NCBI GenBank assembly: GCA_945876285.1
Contig: CAMCNO010000006.1
Location: 1 to 64,000, forward strand
DNA: 64,000 bases
Reading direction: 5' to 3'
Source of the DNA: an uncultured Clostridia bacterium
Lineage (GTDB): Bacteria; Bacillota; Clostridia; Oscillospirales; Oscillospiraceae
A program made the position numbers and the translations under genes. Each line of letters begins with the position of its first letter. The stretch's first letter is position 1. A model generated the notes under the pieces. It was not told where the DNA came from and made no database searches. It was given only the letters and a program-made list of their open reading frames with translations. Shown here in pieces: positions 19,261 through 29,191 of this stretch.

Positions 19261-20263
19261 CGCCACTGTCAGTAAGATCCAGGGCACCGGTCTTGGTATG
19301 GCCATTTCCAAAAATATCATCGATATGATGGGCGGTACCATCGAGGTACACACCGAACAGGACAAGGGTACAGAATTTATCATCCGTCTGACCCTGCGCC
19401 TGCAGTCGGAGCATAGGAGCGTAGAAAAAATCAAGGAACTGGAGGGCCTGAAGGCCCTGGTGGTGGACGACGACTTCAACACCTGCGACAGCGTGACCAA
19501 AATGCTGGTGCAGGTGGGCATGCGCTCGGAATGGACGCTCTCCGGCAAAGAGGCCGTTCTCCGCGCCAGGCAGTCCGTGGAATTGGGCGATGCCTTCCAC
19601 GCCTACATCATCGACTGGTGCCTGCCGGATATGAACGGCATTGAAGTGACACGTCAGATCCGGGCGCTGGGAGACGACACACCCATCATCATCCTCACCG
19701 CCTACGACTGGACAGATATCGAGGAAGAGGCGAGAACTGCCGGCGTGACAGCGTTCTGCGCCAAGCCCGTGTTCATGTCTGATCTGCGTGAAACGCTGAT
19801 GACTGCCCTTGGACAGCTGGAAGCCAAGCGTGAGAGTATTCTCCCTTGTATCCAGGATACCGCCGACTTCAAGGGCAAGCGCCTGCTGCTGGCAGAGGAC
19901 AATGAGCTGAACCGGGAGATCGCCCTGGAGATCCTGGGCGAATACGGCTTCCAGATCGATACGGTGCAAAACGGCAAGGAAGCCGTGGAGAAAGTGATGG
20001 TTTCCGGGCCGGGCAAGTATGATTTGGTGCTGATGGACATTCAGATGCCGGTCATGGATGGCTACGAAGCTACCCGGGCGATCCGCGCATTGGAGGACCC
20101 TGCTCTGGCCGAAATCCCGATCCTGGCGATGACAGCGAACGCCTTCGAAGAAGACCGCAAGGCTGCTCTGGCGTGCGGCATGAACGGCTTCCTTTCCAAG
20201 CCCATCAACATTGAGGAAGTCATTCGGATGCTGCGGAGCGTGTTCGGGATTGTGCAAAAATAA
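19256..20263 (+). pseudogene. 5'-truncated hybrid histidine kinase: HATPase G-box plus two receiver domains
   Basis: Begins [44 protein letters not shown] (C-terminal part of HATPase_c), then receivers [14 protein letters not shown]...[12 protein letters not shown] and [17 protein letters not shown]...[21 protein letters not shown]; no HisKA or N box. Confidence 0.8.
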
Positions 20264-20281
20264 GATTTTTCCAAAATGATA

Positions 20282-20333
20282 AACAGCTATCACAGGTGAG
20301 GCACAAATCACCCGTGATAGCTGTTTTTTATGC
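20282..20333 (+). terminator. Terminator after the receiver-domain fragment
   Basis: acagctatcac...gtgatagctgttttttat. Confidence 0.75.
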
Positions 20334-20405
20334 GGCATCCCTGGAAAAACGGAACGCTGATACCTGTCGGCGTGACCGGCGGTCAGGAGGCCTTCTCTTT
20401 ATTCC

Positions 20406-20443
20406 GTTTTTGTCGAAAAAATCCCCCTTTTTTCGACAAAAAC
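20406..20443. promoter_or_regulatory. Perfect 16-bp inverted repeat containing two divergent Spo0A-box-like TGTCGAA motifs, with a third TGTCGAA at 20481-20487
   Basis: gtttttgtcgaaaaaa-tccccc-ttttttcgacaaaaac; matches the TGTCGAA 0A-box core known from Bacillus/Clostridium. Confidence 0.5.
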
Positions 20444-20501
20444 CGATTGATTTTTACAAACAACGGGTATACAGTGGAATTGTCGAAAAAGGGAAAAAAC
20501 G

Positions 20502-20547
20502 GGACTGTCCGGGCAGTCCCATTCCCGAAGCCGAAAGCTTCGGGAAT
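20502..20547 (+). promoter_or_regulatory. Two back-to-back hairpins in the 5' leader of the giant SLH protein
   Basis: gggactg-tccggg-cagtccc and attcccgaagc-cgaaa-gcttcgggaat. Confidence 0.5.
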
Positions 20548-20590
20548 CAAGAATGTATCAATCAATATTTATTAAGGAGGATTGAAAGAC

Positions 20591-23500
20591 ATGAAGAAAA
20601 ACAAACTTTTGGCAGTGTTTTTGGCGTTGGCAATGACGCTGACGCTGTTGCCCACCGCGGCGCTAGCGGACACGACCGAAAACTGTTCGGTCGAAAACTG
20701 CGGCCATGTCGCGGCCATCACAAATGACGGAGTGACGACGCACTACGATACGCTGGCCGATGCGCTGAAGGATGCAGAGTCCGGCAATGTTATCGAGATT
20801 CTTGCCGGTATTTGGGGCGCTGCGAAGATTGGTGTGCTGGATGAGCCGGGAGTCTACACGAATGCGAATCTCGTTCGATACAAGTCTCTGACGATTCGGC
20901 CGGCTGAAGGCGCAGATGTAACATTTACCTCGAATGTTTCTCTTGGTTATGATGACAGCTCCACTGCAAACGCCACTATGACCGTGCAGAATCTCAAGTT
21001 CCAGAACGCAAGCTTGATGTTGAGTAACTATGTGCAGGCAACTGTTGAGGGCTGTCAATTTGTGGGCAGCGGCAGTGCCAACGGTGCGCTGATTATTTTG
21101 GATTCCTGCTGCACCAACCATAAGACCGGAGATACATATCCTAATTCTATGGTTACCATTAAGAACTGCGAGATTGACGGTACTATGTCCGGCGCCCCTG
21201 GTATCCGTATCCGCAACAGCGGCAATGTCACGTTGACCAACAACACGATCGAAAATGCAAACCACAACGGCATCCTCTTTGAGAGCAACAACAAAATTGA
21301 TGCCACGCCTTCCAAAACAATTACCGTGACAGGAAACACTATTACCGAGTGGAATGCCAACAACGCAGAAGGAGGCGGCCGTGCTATCCGTCTGGCAGCT
21401 GGCAATCTGGCTGAAGGTAGTAGCGTTACCATTACCGGCAATACCTTTACCAAGGAAACACTCGGCCGTGACACTCCGGACTTCGTGAAGATTACGGATG
21501 CGGGCAATGCAACAGTAAATCTTAATGATAATAAGTGGAACAACAAGCTGCTCACCGCCGTAAACGGCAAAGATACGATTTACACCGTAAACTCCGCAAC
21601 CCCGGCCATTAGCAGCGTTGTCTCCGATCAAGAGCCTGTTGCGAAGATCGGCACAGTCGGCTACGAAACCCTTGCCGAAGCCCTCGCCGCCGCCGAGAAC
21701 GGCCAGACTGTGACACTGCTGAAGAGTATTGCGGTGTCTGATGTAATTGCGATCAATAAAAATTTAACTTTGAATTTAAACGGAAATACCATAACCAACA
21801 ATGTAACTGGTGACTTCCCACTCCATGTTGATAGTGCTGTCACATTTGAGATTGATGGAAGCAAAGCAGGCAGCGCCATGGTAATTCCCGCCGAAAATGA
21901 AGAAGCGTATGGTTTCATAAAAATATCTGCGGCTGCAACTGTTACACTTAACAGTGGTTCCTACACCGGCAGCACCAATGGTGGTGCTTTCATTATTGCT
22001 GCTAACTCGGGAGGAAACACACTTGCTCCTGATGCAACCATAACCTTGAACGGTGTAACAGCGACTACCAACACCCGTGTATTTACTATGGACACGGGAG
22101 ACAAACTGATACTGAATGTTATCGGTGGAACTTTCACCGCCACGGGCAGAGTTACAAACAACGGTGAAATGTATTCCGTGTTCGGAATTGATTGTTACGA
22201 TTTGGAAACTCCGTTTACATTTACGAATGCAACAGTGACAACGGCGGGTGGTGCCTGTGTAGAAACTTCCGGCGGTACTGCTACCTATACTAACTGCTCA
22301 TTTAATGTTACGGAGGTTAGTGACCCCGCTTTTGTCGCATCTGCGGTTGCGGTAAGTTGGGTAGGAACGGCCAATATCAAGAGTGGCACTTATTCTTCTG
22401 CCGGCTATGGCGTATATGTTTATACTAGCGGCGGTACCATCACTGTTGAGGACGGAACAATCTCTGGTACAATGGCTGCAGTATGTTCTGGACTAGGTGG
22501 CTATAATGATGTTTACTCCAAAGTCATTATTCAAGGCGGTAGTTTTACCGGTGCACTCAAGACTTACGGCACAAACAATTATGGCCCCGCCACGATTTCT
22601 ATCACCGCCGGTACTTTCTCTGTTGACCCCGCCGCCAATGTGGCTAACGGCTATGCCTCTGCTCTGGTCAACAGCTCCTATGTTGTCGGTTCCGCTACCC
22701 ACAGCGTGACCTTTGATTCCAACGGTGGCTCCGCTGTGCCGGCGATTAATGATGTTGAACATGGTACGGCCGTTTCCACCCCCACTGCTCCCACCCGCAG
22801 CGGCTACACCTTCGGCGGCTGGTACACTGACAGCGGGCTGACCACCGCCTATAATTTCAGCACCGCTGTGACCGACAACGTCACCCTGTATGCCAAGTGG
22901 ACGCTCAACACCTACACCGTGACCTTCGACAGCAACGGCGGCTCCGCTGTGGCGGCGATTGAGAATGTCACGCATGGTACGGCCGTTTCCGCCCCCACTG
23001 CTCCCACCCGCTCCGGCTACACCTTTGCGGGTTGGAAGCTGAACAGCAGCAACTATGAGTTTAGCACGCCTGTTACTGGAGATATTACCCTGATTGCCCA
23101 GTGGACTGCGATTCCTTCCACTCCCAGCGACAGCGACTCCTCTGATGACGATAGAGATTTCACCACTCCCTCCCAGCCCACCACCTCCACGGAGACCAAG
23201 CCCGACGGCTCCACTACCACCACCGAGAGCAAGCCCGACGGCACCGTGACGGAGAGCAATACCTCCAAGCCCACCACCGATGCGGAGGGCAACACCTCTC
23301 AGACCACCACGGAAGTCTCCACCGGCAAGGACGGCGTGACCGAGAGCAAGACCGAGACCGTTACCAAGCCCGACGGCTCTGCTTCCTCCACCACGGAGAG
23401 CACCACCACCAAGCCCGACGGCACCACCACGGAGAGCAAGACGGAGACCTCCATCAACGCCGACGGCTCCACTGCATCCACCACTACGGAGACCACCACC

Positions 23501-24922
23501 AATAAGGACGGCACCGTGACCGAGAGCAAGACCGAGGCCACCACCTCCACCGTCACCAACAAGGACGGCTCCACCACGGAGACCAAGCAGGAGACCACCA
23601 CGACCTCCACCGGCTCCAAGACCGAGAGCACCACGGTGACGACCGTCAACAAGGACGGCTCCTCCACCGCCACCACTACCGCCACCACCACCGACAAGGC
23701 GGGCACCGTGACGGAGAGCAAGACCGAGAGCACCACCAACAAGAACGGTACCACCACCGAAAAGACCACCACCACGGAGACCAAGGCAAACGGTACCGTC
23801 ACGGAGAGCAAGACCGAAACCACCATCAACAAGGACGGCTCCTCCAAGGCGACCACCACGGAGACCGTCACCAAGGCTGACGGCACCAAGGTGGAGAGCA
23901 CGACCACGGCCATCACCAGCCTGTCTACCAACAAGGCTACCGGCACTGTGACCGAGACCAAGAAGGAGACCACCACCACCTCCGACGGCGTGAAGAGCGA
24001 GGGCACCACCGTCACTCAGATCCAGAAGGACGGCACCGTGACCTCCACGGAGACCGTGAAGGCTTCCGACAGCACCGGCACCACTGCCACCAAGACCACC
24101 ACTTTGGACGCCAAGGGCGAGGTTACCACCACCGCTGAGGTTTCCGTGTCCGGCAAGGCCGTCACCGAGGCCGCTAAGACCGGCGGGACCGTGACCCTGC
24201 CCGTGGAGGTCCCCACTGCCAAGACCACCGAGGCCGCCCCCTCTGTTCAGGTCACCATGCCCAAGAGCGATTCCTCCGTCAAAGTGGAAATTCCCGTGGA
24301 GAACGTGACCCCCGGCACCGTGGCTATCATCGTGAATGCCGACGGCACTGAGAAGATCGTGTCCACCTCTGTTGTCACCGAGAACGGCGTGACTCTGACC
24401 CTGGACGGCAGCGCTACCGTGAAGCTGGTGGACAACGCCAAGAGCTTCGTCGACGTGCCCGAGACCAACGTGTTCTATAACGAGATCAGCTCCCTGAGTG
24501 CACGGAATATCATGATCGGCGTCTCCAATGAGAAGTTCGACCTGATTAACGGCGTCACACTGAACCAGGTCGCCAACGTGGCCGGCCGTATTACCGGCGA
24601 AGTAGATGTCAACGACTTCAACGCCGGAATCGTCTGGGGCAACGAAAACGGCCTGAGGACCGGCAACAACGCTGCCACCCGCGGTGAAGTGCTGAAGGCT
24701 CTGTACATCGCGGCCGGTTCTCCCGCTGTGGAGGATACCAGCATCCTGTCCCGCTTCAAGGACGCTTCCAGCATCCCCGCCGACCTGGCGGCCATCGCGG
24801 CCTGGGCGGCCCAGAACGGCATCCTGAAGGGCAACATGGACGGCACTGCCGCCCTGGGCGCCAACGTCACCCGCGGCCAGGCCTGCGCCCTGGCTGGCCG
24901 GACGATGGGTGCCTTGGCGTAA
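20591..24922 (+). CDS. Giant secreted surface protein: beta-helix-like N-terminus, two Listeria-Bacteroides (InlB B-type) repeats, Thr/Ser/Lys-rich repetitive stalk, C-terminal SLH-like region
   Basis: RBS aaggagg at 20574-20580; signal MKKNKLLAVFLALAMTLTLLPTAALA; VTFDSNGGSAVPAINDVEHGTAVSTPTAPTRSGYTFGGWYTDSGLTTAYNFSTAVTDNVTLYAKWTL; stalk TESKTETTINKDGSS-like units; FVDVPETNVFYNEISSLSARNIMIGVSNEKFDL...NVTRGQACALAGRTMG. Confidence 0.88.
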   Translation: MKKNKLLAVFLALAMTLTLLPTAALADTTENCSVENCGHVAAITNDGVTTHYDTLADALKDAESGNVIEILAGIWGAAKIGVLDEPGVYTNANLVRYKSLTIRPAEGADVTFTSNVSLGYDDSSTANATMTVQNLKFQNASLMLSNYVQATVEGCQFVGSGSANGALIILDSCCTNHKTGDTYPNSMVTIKNCEIDGTMSGAPGIRIRNSGNVTLTNNTIENANHNGILFESNNKIDATPSKTITVTGNTITEWNANNAEGGGRAIRLAAGNLAEGSSVTITGNTFTKETLGRDTPDFVKITDAGNATVNLNDNKWNNKLLTAVNGKDTIYTVNSATPAISSVVSDQEPVAKIGTVGYETLAEALAAAENGQTVTLLKSIAVSDVIAINKNLTLNLNGNTITNNVTGDFPLHVDSAVTFEIDGSKAGSAMVIPAENEEAYGFIKISAAATVTLNSGSYTGSTNGGAFIIAANSGGNTLAPDATITLNGVTATTNTRVFTMDTGDKLILNVIGGTFTATGRVTNNGEMYSVFGIDCYDLETPFTFTNATVTTAGGACVETSGGTATYTNCSFNVTEVSDPAFVASAVAVSWVGTANIKSGTYSSAGYGVYVYTSGGTITVEDGTISGTMAAVCSGLGGYNDVYSKVIIQGGSFTGALKTYGTNNYGPATISITAGTFSVDPAANVANGYASALVNSSYVVGSATHSVTFDSNGGSAVPAINDVEHGTAVSTPTAPTRSGYTFGGWYTDSGLTTAYNFSTAVTDNVTLYAKWTLNTYTVTFDSNGGSAVAAIENVTHGTAVSAPTAPTRSGYTFAGWKLNSSNYEFSTPVTGDITLIAQWTAIPSTPSDSDSSDDDRDFTTPSQPTTSTETKPDGSTTTTESKPDGTVTESNTSKPTTDAEGNTSQTTTEVSTGKDGVTESKTETVTKPDGSASSTTESTTTKPDGTTTESKTETSINADGSTASTTTETTTNKDGTVTESKTEATTSTVTNKDGSTTETKQETTTTSTGSKTESTTVTTVNKDGSSTATTTATTTDKAGTVTESKTESTTNKNGTTTEKTTTTETKANGTVTESKTETTINKDGSSKATTTETVTKADGTKVESTTTAITSLSTNKATGTVTETKKETTTTSDGVKSEGTTVTQIQKDGTVTSTETVKASDSTGTTATKTTTLDAKGEVTTTAEVSVSGKAVTEAAKTGGTVTLPVEVPTAKTTEAAPSVQVTMPKSDSSVKVEIPVENVTPGTVAIIVNADGTEKIVSTSVVTENGVTLTLDGSATVKLVDNAKSFVDVPETNVFYNEISSLSARNIMIGVSNEKFDLINGVTLNQVANVAGRITGEVDVNDFNAGIVWGNENGLRTGNNAATRGEVLKALYIAAGSPAVEDTSILSRFKDASSIPADLAAIAAWAAQNGILKGNMDGTAALGANVTRGQACALAGRTMGALA
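23180..24150. repeat. Degenerate coding tandem repeats in the Thr-rich stalk (NKDGTVTESKTETTT-like units)
   Basis: Recurrent accaccacggagagcaagaccgag / aacaaggacggc units. Confidence 0.8.
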
Positions 24923-24976
24923 ACTCCGGCGTTCATATGGACGCTAAGAAGTCCAAGTAATCCAATTAAATACGAA

Positions 24977-25010
24977 AAGCTGCCGGTTGGAAGTTTCCAA
25001 CCGGCAGCTT
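24977..25010. terminator. Bidirectional terminator between convergent genes
   Basis: aagctgccggttggaa-gt-ttccaaccggcagctt perfect arms. Confidence 0.75.
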
Positions 25011-25045
25011 GACGGTTACCCTGAATTTCGGAATGGCAGCCTTTG

Positions 25046-25894
25046 TCACAAATAAATAATGACAAGTCCTGTCAGCATACCGATGATGGTGGCAGTGGCG
25101 GGCAGCTTGGAGCGCCACATGAGGATGGACTCCGGAAGCAGTTCGCCGAACACCACATACAGCATAGCGCCGGAGGCAAAGCTCAGGGACACCGCTAAAG
25201 CGGTGGATCCCATGGCCCCCACGGCAAAGCCTAAAAGAGCTCCTAAAATCGTGGGGAATCCGGTGAGAGCCGTGACGATGACGGAGCGCCATTTCGGCAT
25301 TCCGCCGGAGATCAGAGGTACGGCTACGGCCATGCCCTCTGGGATATTATGCAGACCGATCACAATGGCCATGGTCAGCCCACCCCGGTTCAAAAGCATC
25401 TCCTTCGCAGAGCGGGCGAATGACGCACCGATGACCATGCCTTCCGGCACATTGTGCAGTGCGATGGCCGCGGCCATGACCAACCCGGCTAAAAACAATC
25501 CGCTGCGAGGCTGGCGGCCCTCGCGGTGTTCCTGCAGATGGTTGGCGTGGGTCAGCTCCTCCAGGGAGTCCGCGGTGCGGGGGTGATTCTCATCGATATG
25601 AGCGACCTCGTGGTCCGTATTGCGGTCGATCCACGCGTTGAGAATGGCAATGACAATGTATCCTGCCAGTACGCCGGCTACGACCAGACCCACCCTTCTG
25701 CTCATGCCATCCGGATGCAGTGCCTCTGCCAGCAGGTCAAAACACACCACAGAAGTCATCACTCCTGCGGCAAACGACAGAAGTAAACTGACCGTTTTGC
25801 TTGAATCCTTACGGAACAGGCAGGAAACCAGTCCTCCCATCCCCGTTCCACCCATTCCGGCCAGAGCCGTAATGCCGATGATGCTCCATATCAT
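25046..25894 (-). CDS. ZIP-family divalent metal transporter
   Basis: NVPEGMVIGASFA and GLHNIPEGMAVAVPL motifs typical of ZIP TM4/TM5; multi-TM profile; charged loop HANHLQEHREGRQ. Confidence 0.92.
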   Translation of the reverse strand: MIWSIIGITALAGMGGTGMGGLVSCLFRKDSSKTVSLLLSFAAGVMTSVVCFDLLAEALHPDGMSRRVGLVVAGVLAGYIVIAILNAWIDRNTDHEVAHIDENHPRTADSLEELTHANHLQEHREGRQPRSGLFLAGLVMAAAIALHNVPEGMVIGASFARSAKEMLLNRGGLTMAIVIGLHNIPEGMAVAVPLISGGMPKWRSVIVTALTGFPTILGALLGFAVGAMGSTALAVSLSFASGAMLYVVFGELLPESILMWRSKLPATATIIGMLTGLVIIYL

Positions 25895-26031
25895 TTCCTT
25901 AGGACCTCCTGTTAGACGAAACTAACTTTTTACATATCCTATCACAACGGCATACGGCTGTCAATTTATGTTCTGCAGTTTTTTATATCAAGCGCGGCGC
26001 TTTATGGACGGCCATTCTGCGGCTGGAGCGG

Positions 26032-26892
26032 TCAGCAGTAGGTCTCCACATGGGCGCGGGTGACTTCGGCGGCCTTTTTGATGTTTTCCTCATTGGAGAG
26101 CTTGTAGTAGTCAGGGCGGAACACCTCAATGGTACAGACGCCGCCGTCGAAGCCAATTTTTTTCAGAGTGTCCGCATACCGCTTGTGGTCCAGGCAGTCG
26201 CCGGGCTCGCCGGGCCACAGGCGTTTTTCATCGTTGTTGTAGGCGGCGCCGCAGGGCATGTTCTCCATGCCGTTCAGGTGCCAGATAAAAATCTTCTTTC
26301 CGTCGGCCTTCTCCAGAGCGTCCCAGCCGGAGGCCATGGCGTGGAAGTGGTACTGATCCAGCGTCACGCCCACCAGGGGATGGCCGACCTCCTCCACGAT
26401 GGCGTAGGCGTCCTCAAAGCGGTTGATGGACATGGTTGGGCAGCCGCAGAACTCCAGAGACAGCTTAATGCCGTAGGGTTCCACCTTCTTTACCATCTCC
26501 CGCAGGACGGCCACGGCATCGGCCTTGATGTCGTCCAGGGTGGCGTGAACGGTCAGGTCCATGGTGGGCACTACCACGACCATTTTGCAGTCCAGGATCC
26601 GGCAGCGGCAAATGATCTCGTCCAGTTGGGCCATGACGGCATCCTTTTCTGCCTGGGTCTGCTTCATGTTGAAACCAACGAGGGCGTTGTAGGACAGCAT
26701 CTTGATTTTGTGGGTGCGGAAGAAATCGCCCAGTTCCTCCAGCGTGTACTTGCCTGCCGCCAGTTCGCGGTCCAGACACTCGGACTGCACGTCAATGTAG
26801 TCAAAGCCGTACTTTTCGCACAGGGCCAGGTCCTCCAGAACGGAGTGATTCTCGCAGAAACGGTTGCAGCCTTCATTAAATCCGATTTTCAT
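26032..26892 (-). CDS. Sugar phosphate isomerase/epimerase (xylose isomerase-like TIM barrel)
   Basis: KIGFNEGCNRFCENHSVLEDLALCEKYGFDYIDVQ...LSLEFCGC...VGVTLDQYHFHAMASG...GVCTIEVFRPDYY. Confidence 0.88.
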   Translation of the reverse strand: MKIGFNEGCNRFCENHSVLEDLALCEKYGFDYIDVQSECLDRELAAGKYTLEELGDFFRTHKIKMLSYNALVGFNMKQTQAEKDAVMAQLDEIICRCRILDCKMVVVVPTMDLTVHATLDDIKADAVAVLREMVKKVEPYGIKLSLEFCGCPTMSINRFEDAYAIVEEVGHPLVGVTLDQYHFHAMASGWDALEKADGKKIFIWHLNGMENMPCGAAYNNDEKRLWPGEPGDCLDHKRYADTLKKIGFDGGVCTIEVFRPDYYKLSNEENIKKAAEVTRAHVETYC

Positions 26893-26992
26893 ACATTTTT
26901 CTCCTTACATATAATTGAATGGCTCTTGCGCAGAGCACATAGGAAAACCTACATCCATACGGAAATTCCTGCGCTTTTCATCGGTTTGGGGA

Positions 26993-27131
26993 TTGACGCT
27001 CCCCACGGCTAAAGCCGGGGGATTCATGGTTCGTCGACGACAACCTCAGAGACACGAAAGCCTCCGGGGGATTACATCATCTCCCCATGCGTTACGTTCG
27101 GGTCCGTCCGACCCTACGGTAGAAACTCAGC
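26993..27131 (-). ncRNA. Putative reRNA/omegaRNA 3' segment of TnpB (scaffold likely extends into the tnpB 3' end)
   Basis: Minus strand ends GAATCCCCCGGCTTTAGCCGTGGGGAGCGTCAA, resembling the reRNA 3' end described for ISDra2. Confidence 0.6.
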
Positions 27132-28250
27132 TTACGCTGAGAGAATCCTTAATCCTTCGTTTAAAATATTGATGGCGGCGTTGACATCCCGGTCATGGTA
27201 GGCGCCACAATGCGGGCACACCCACGAGCGCACGGAAAGGTCCTTCACATCGGGATTCTTTTCTCCGCAGCAAGAGCAAATCTGGCTCGAAGGGAAGAAC
27301 TTCCCCACAGTGACGACCACCTTTCCGTGGCGCTCCGCCTTATAGGAGAGCTGCCGGAGGAATTCACCCCATGCGGCGTCCCCGATACTCTTCGCCAGCT
27401 TATGATTTTTCATCATATTCTTGGCGGAGAGGCTCTCCACGCAGATGATGTCATTCTCCCGCACAATTTGAGTAGAGAGCTTCTGCTGGTTGTCCCGTCT
27501 CATGTTGGCGATATGCTCCTGAAGACGGGCGACCCGCAGGCGAGCCTTCTCACGGTTTCTGCTTCCTTTTTGCTTTCGGGAAAGCTGCCGCTGAAAGCGA
27601 GCCAACTTCTTCTCACATTGAGCGAGGTACTTGGGGTTCGCATACTTATCTCCATTGCTGGTGATAACGAAATCCTTGATGCCGAGGTCCAAACCAACGG
27701 ATGCTCCTGTGGATTCCCAGAGTTCCTCCGGGACATCCTTGCAGTGGATAGATACAAAGTATTTGCCACTGGGTTCTCTGGTTACAGTAGCGGATGTAAT
27801 TCTCCCCTTGATTTTCTGGGAGACTTTGCATTTCACCACCCCGAGTTTAGGAAGTTTGACAGCGTTTTCAAGCACATCAATGGATTTATTTACACAAATA
27901 GAGCGATAGCTCTGCCGGTGGTCATGTTTCTTCTTAAACTGAGGGTATCCGGCTTTCGGTTCATGGTTTCTGACCCCGCGAAAGAAATTCTTATAGGCGG
28001 TTTCAAGATCCTTCAAAGAAGACTGCAATGCAGTGGAGTCGACTTCTTTTAACCACTCCAAATTTTTCTTCAGAGCAGGTAAATCTTTACTGCAAGCATT
28101 GTAGTTGAAATTCTTCTTTTCTTTTGCGTAAAACTCTTTCCGCAGGTTGAGGTAGTAATTCCAGACATAGCGACAGCACCCAAGAGTTTTCGCAATCAAA
28201 ATCTCTTGAGCAACAGTTGGATATATGCGGAATTTGTAGCCTTGTTCCAT
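27132..28250 (-). CDS. tnpB: TnpB RNA-guided endonuclease (OrfB family)
   Basis: Ruv[12 protein letters not shown]; Ruv[16 protein letters not shown]; zinc ribbon CSCCG...[19 protein letters not shown]-terminal [16 protein letters not shown]. Confidence 0.97.
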   Translation of the reverse strand: MEQGYKFRIYPTVAQEILIAKTLGCCRYVWNYYLNLRKEFYAKEKKNFNYNACSKDLPALKKNLEWLKEVDSTALQSSLKDLETAYKNFFRGVRNHEPKAGYPQFKKKHDHRQSYRSICVNKSIDVLENAVKLPKLGVVKCKVSQKIKGRITSATVTREPSGKYFVSIHCKDVPEELWESTGASVGLDLGIKDFVITSNGDKYANPKYLAQCEKKLARFQRQLSRKQKGSRNREKARLRVARLQEHIANMRRDNQQKLSTQIVRENDIICVESLSAKNMMKNHKLAKSIGDAAWGEFLRQLSYKAERHGKVVVTVGKFFPSSQICSCCGEKNPDVKDLSVRSWVCPHCGAYHDRDVNAAINILNEGLRILSA

Positions 28251-28420
28251 GAATTATCACCAGTATTATGATACCATATTAAGAGTACAGAATCAAACAA
28301 AAGTTCTATTTTTAGGAGAAAACATTAACTGACGGCTTATATCCCCATGCCTAAAGGCAGGGGTCTTACGCCGCATCCGATAAATGCGGATGTTTCAATC
28401 AAAGCGCGGCATGGCTCTCC

Positions 28421-29191
28421 TCAGGAAGATTCGTGCCTTTGAAAGCGAGGAATGACCATGGGGATGCCGTCAAACTGCTCCACAGTGGCTTCCATGCCGT
28501 AGACGGCCCGGATGTTCTCAGACGACACCGCTTCCCGGCCACCGGATGCAAACACGGTGCCGTCCTTCAAAAGCAGGAAGCGGTCACAGAAGCGCAGGGC
28601 CAAGTTCAGGTCGTGGATGACCACCAGCACGGCGATGTTGTGGCCGTGGGCGCAGTGACGGATGAGCTCCATGGACTCGTATTGGTTGCGGGGGTCCAGG
28701 CTGCTTGTGGGCTCGTCCAGCAGCATCAGCTTCGGCTCCTGAGCGATGGCCCGGGCCAGCATGACCTTTTGCTGTTCGCCGCCGGAGAGCTGGTTCACAT
28801 ACCGCAGGCGGCAGTCCTCCATTCCTACGGCCCGCAGGGCATGCTCCGCTACATCGTAGTCAATGCCGGAGGGGCCCCATTTCATGTGGGGCTTGCGGCC
28901 CAGCAGTACCGCGTCGAACACCGTGGTATGGGACAGCTCATTTTTCTGGGCCACATAGGAGACCTGCTGCGCCAGCTGGCTTCGGGTCATTTGGGAGACA
29001 GGGGTGCCGTCGATCAGGACACTGCCTGACGAAGGACGACGGAGACGGCTGATGCAGGAGATCAGCGTGGACTTTCCCGCGCCGTTGTTGCCCAGCACTG
29101 CCACGCACTCGCCCTGCTCCAGAGAAAAACTCACGTCCTGCAAAATAGGACGGGAGCCATAGGAAAAGGAGAGGTTTTGAATTTCTATCAT
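28421..29191 (-). CDS. FecE/FepC-type ABC transporter ATP-binding protein
   Basis: Walker A GNNGAGKST; signature LSGGEQQKVMLARAIAQEPKLMLLDEPTSSLD; ATG at 29189-29191. Confidence 0.95.
   Translation of the reverse strand: MIEIQNLSFSYGSRPILQDVSFSLEQGECVAVLGNNGAGKSTLISCISRLRRPSSGSVLIDGTPVSQMTRSQLAQQVSYVAQKNELSHTTVFDAVLLGRKPHMKWGPSGIDYDVAEHALRAVGMEDCRLRYVNQLSGGEQQKVMLARAIAQEPKLMLLDEPTSSLDPRNQYESMELIRHCAHGHNIAVLVVIHDLNLALRFCDRFLLLKDGTVFASGGREAVSSENIRAVYGMEATVEQFDGIPMVIPRFQRHESS

Larger units (their letters stand above)
26993..28397 (-). mobile_element. IS200/IS605-type element encoding TnpB only (no TnpA)
   Basis: RE hairpin CCCCACGGCTAAAGCCGGGG (27001-27020) and LE hairpin CCCCATGCCTAAAGGCAGGGG (~28344-28364) share a TAAA loop; minus-strand TTGAT at 28398-28402 just outside LE; tnpB inside. 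Confidence 0.8.

Noticed and set aside
23299-24015. 238-aa Val/Ser-rich minus-strand ORF
   Set aside because: Mirror of the Thr-rich repeat stalk; composition explained by the reverse complement of ACC/GAG/AAG codons.
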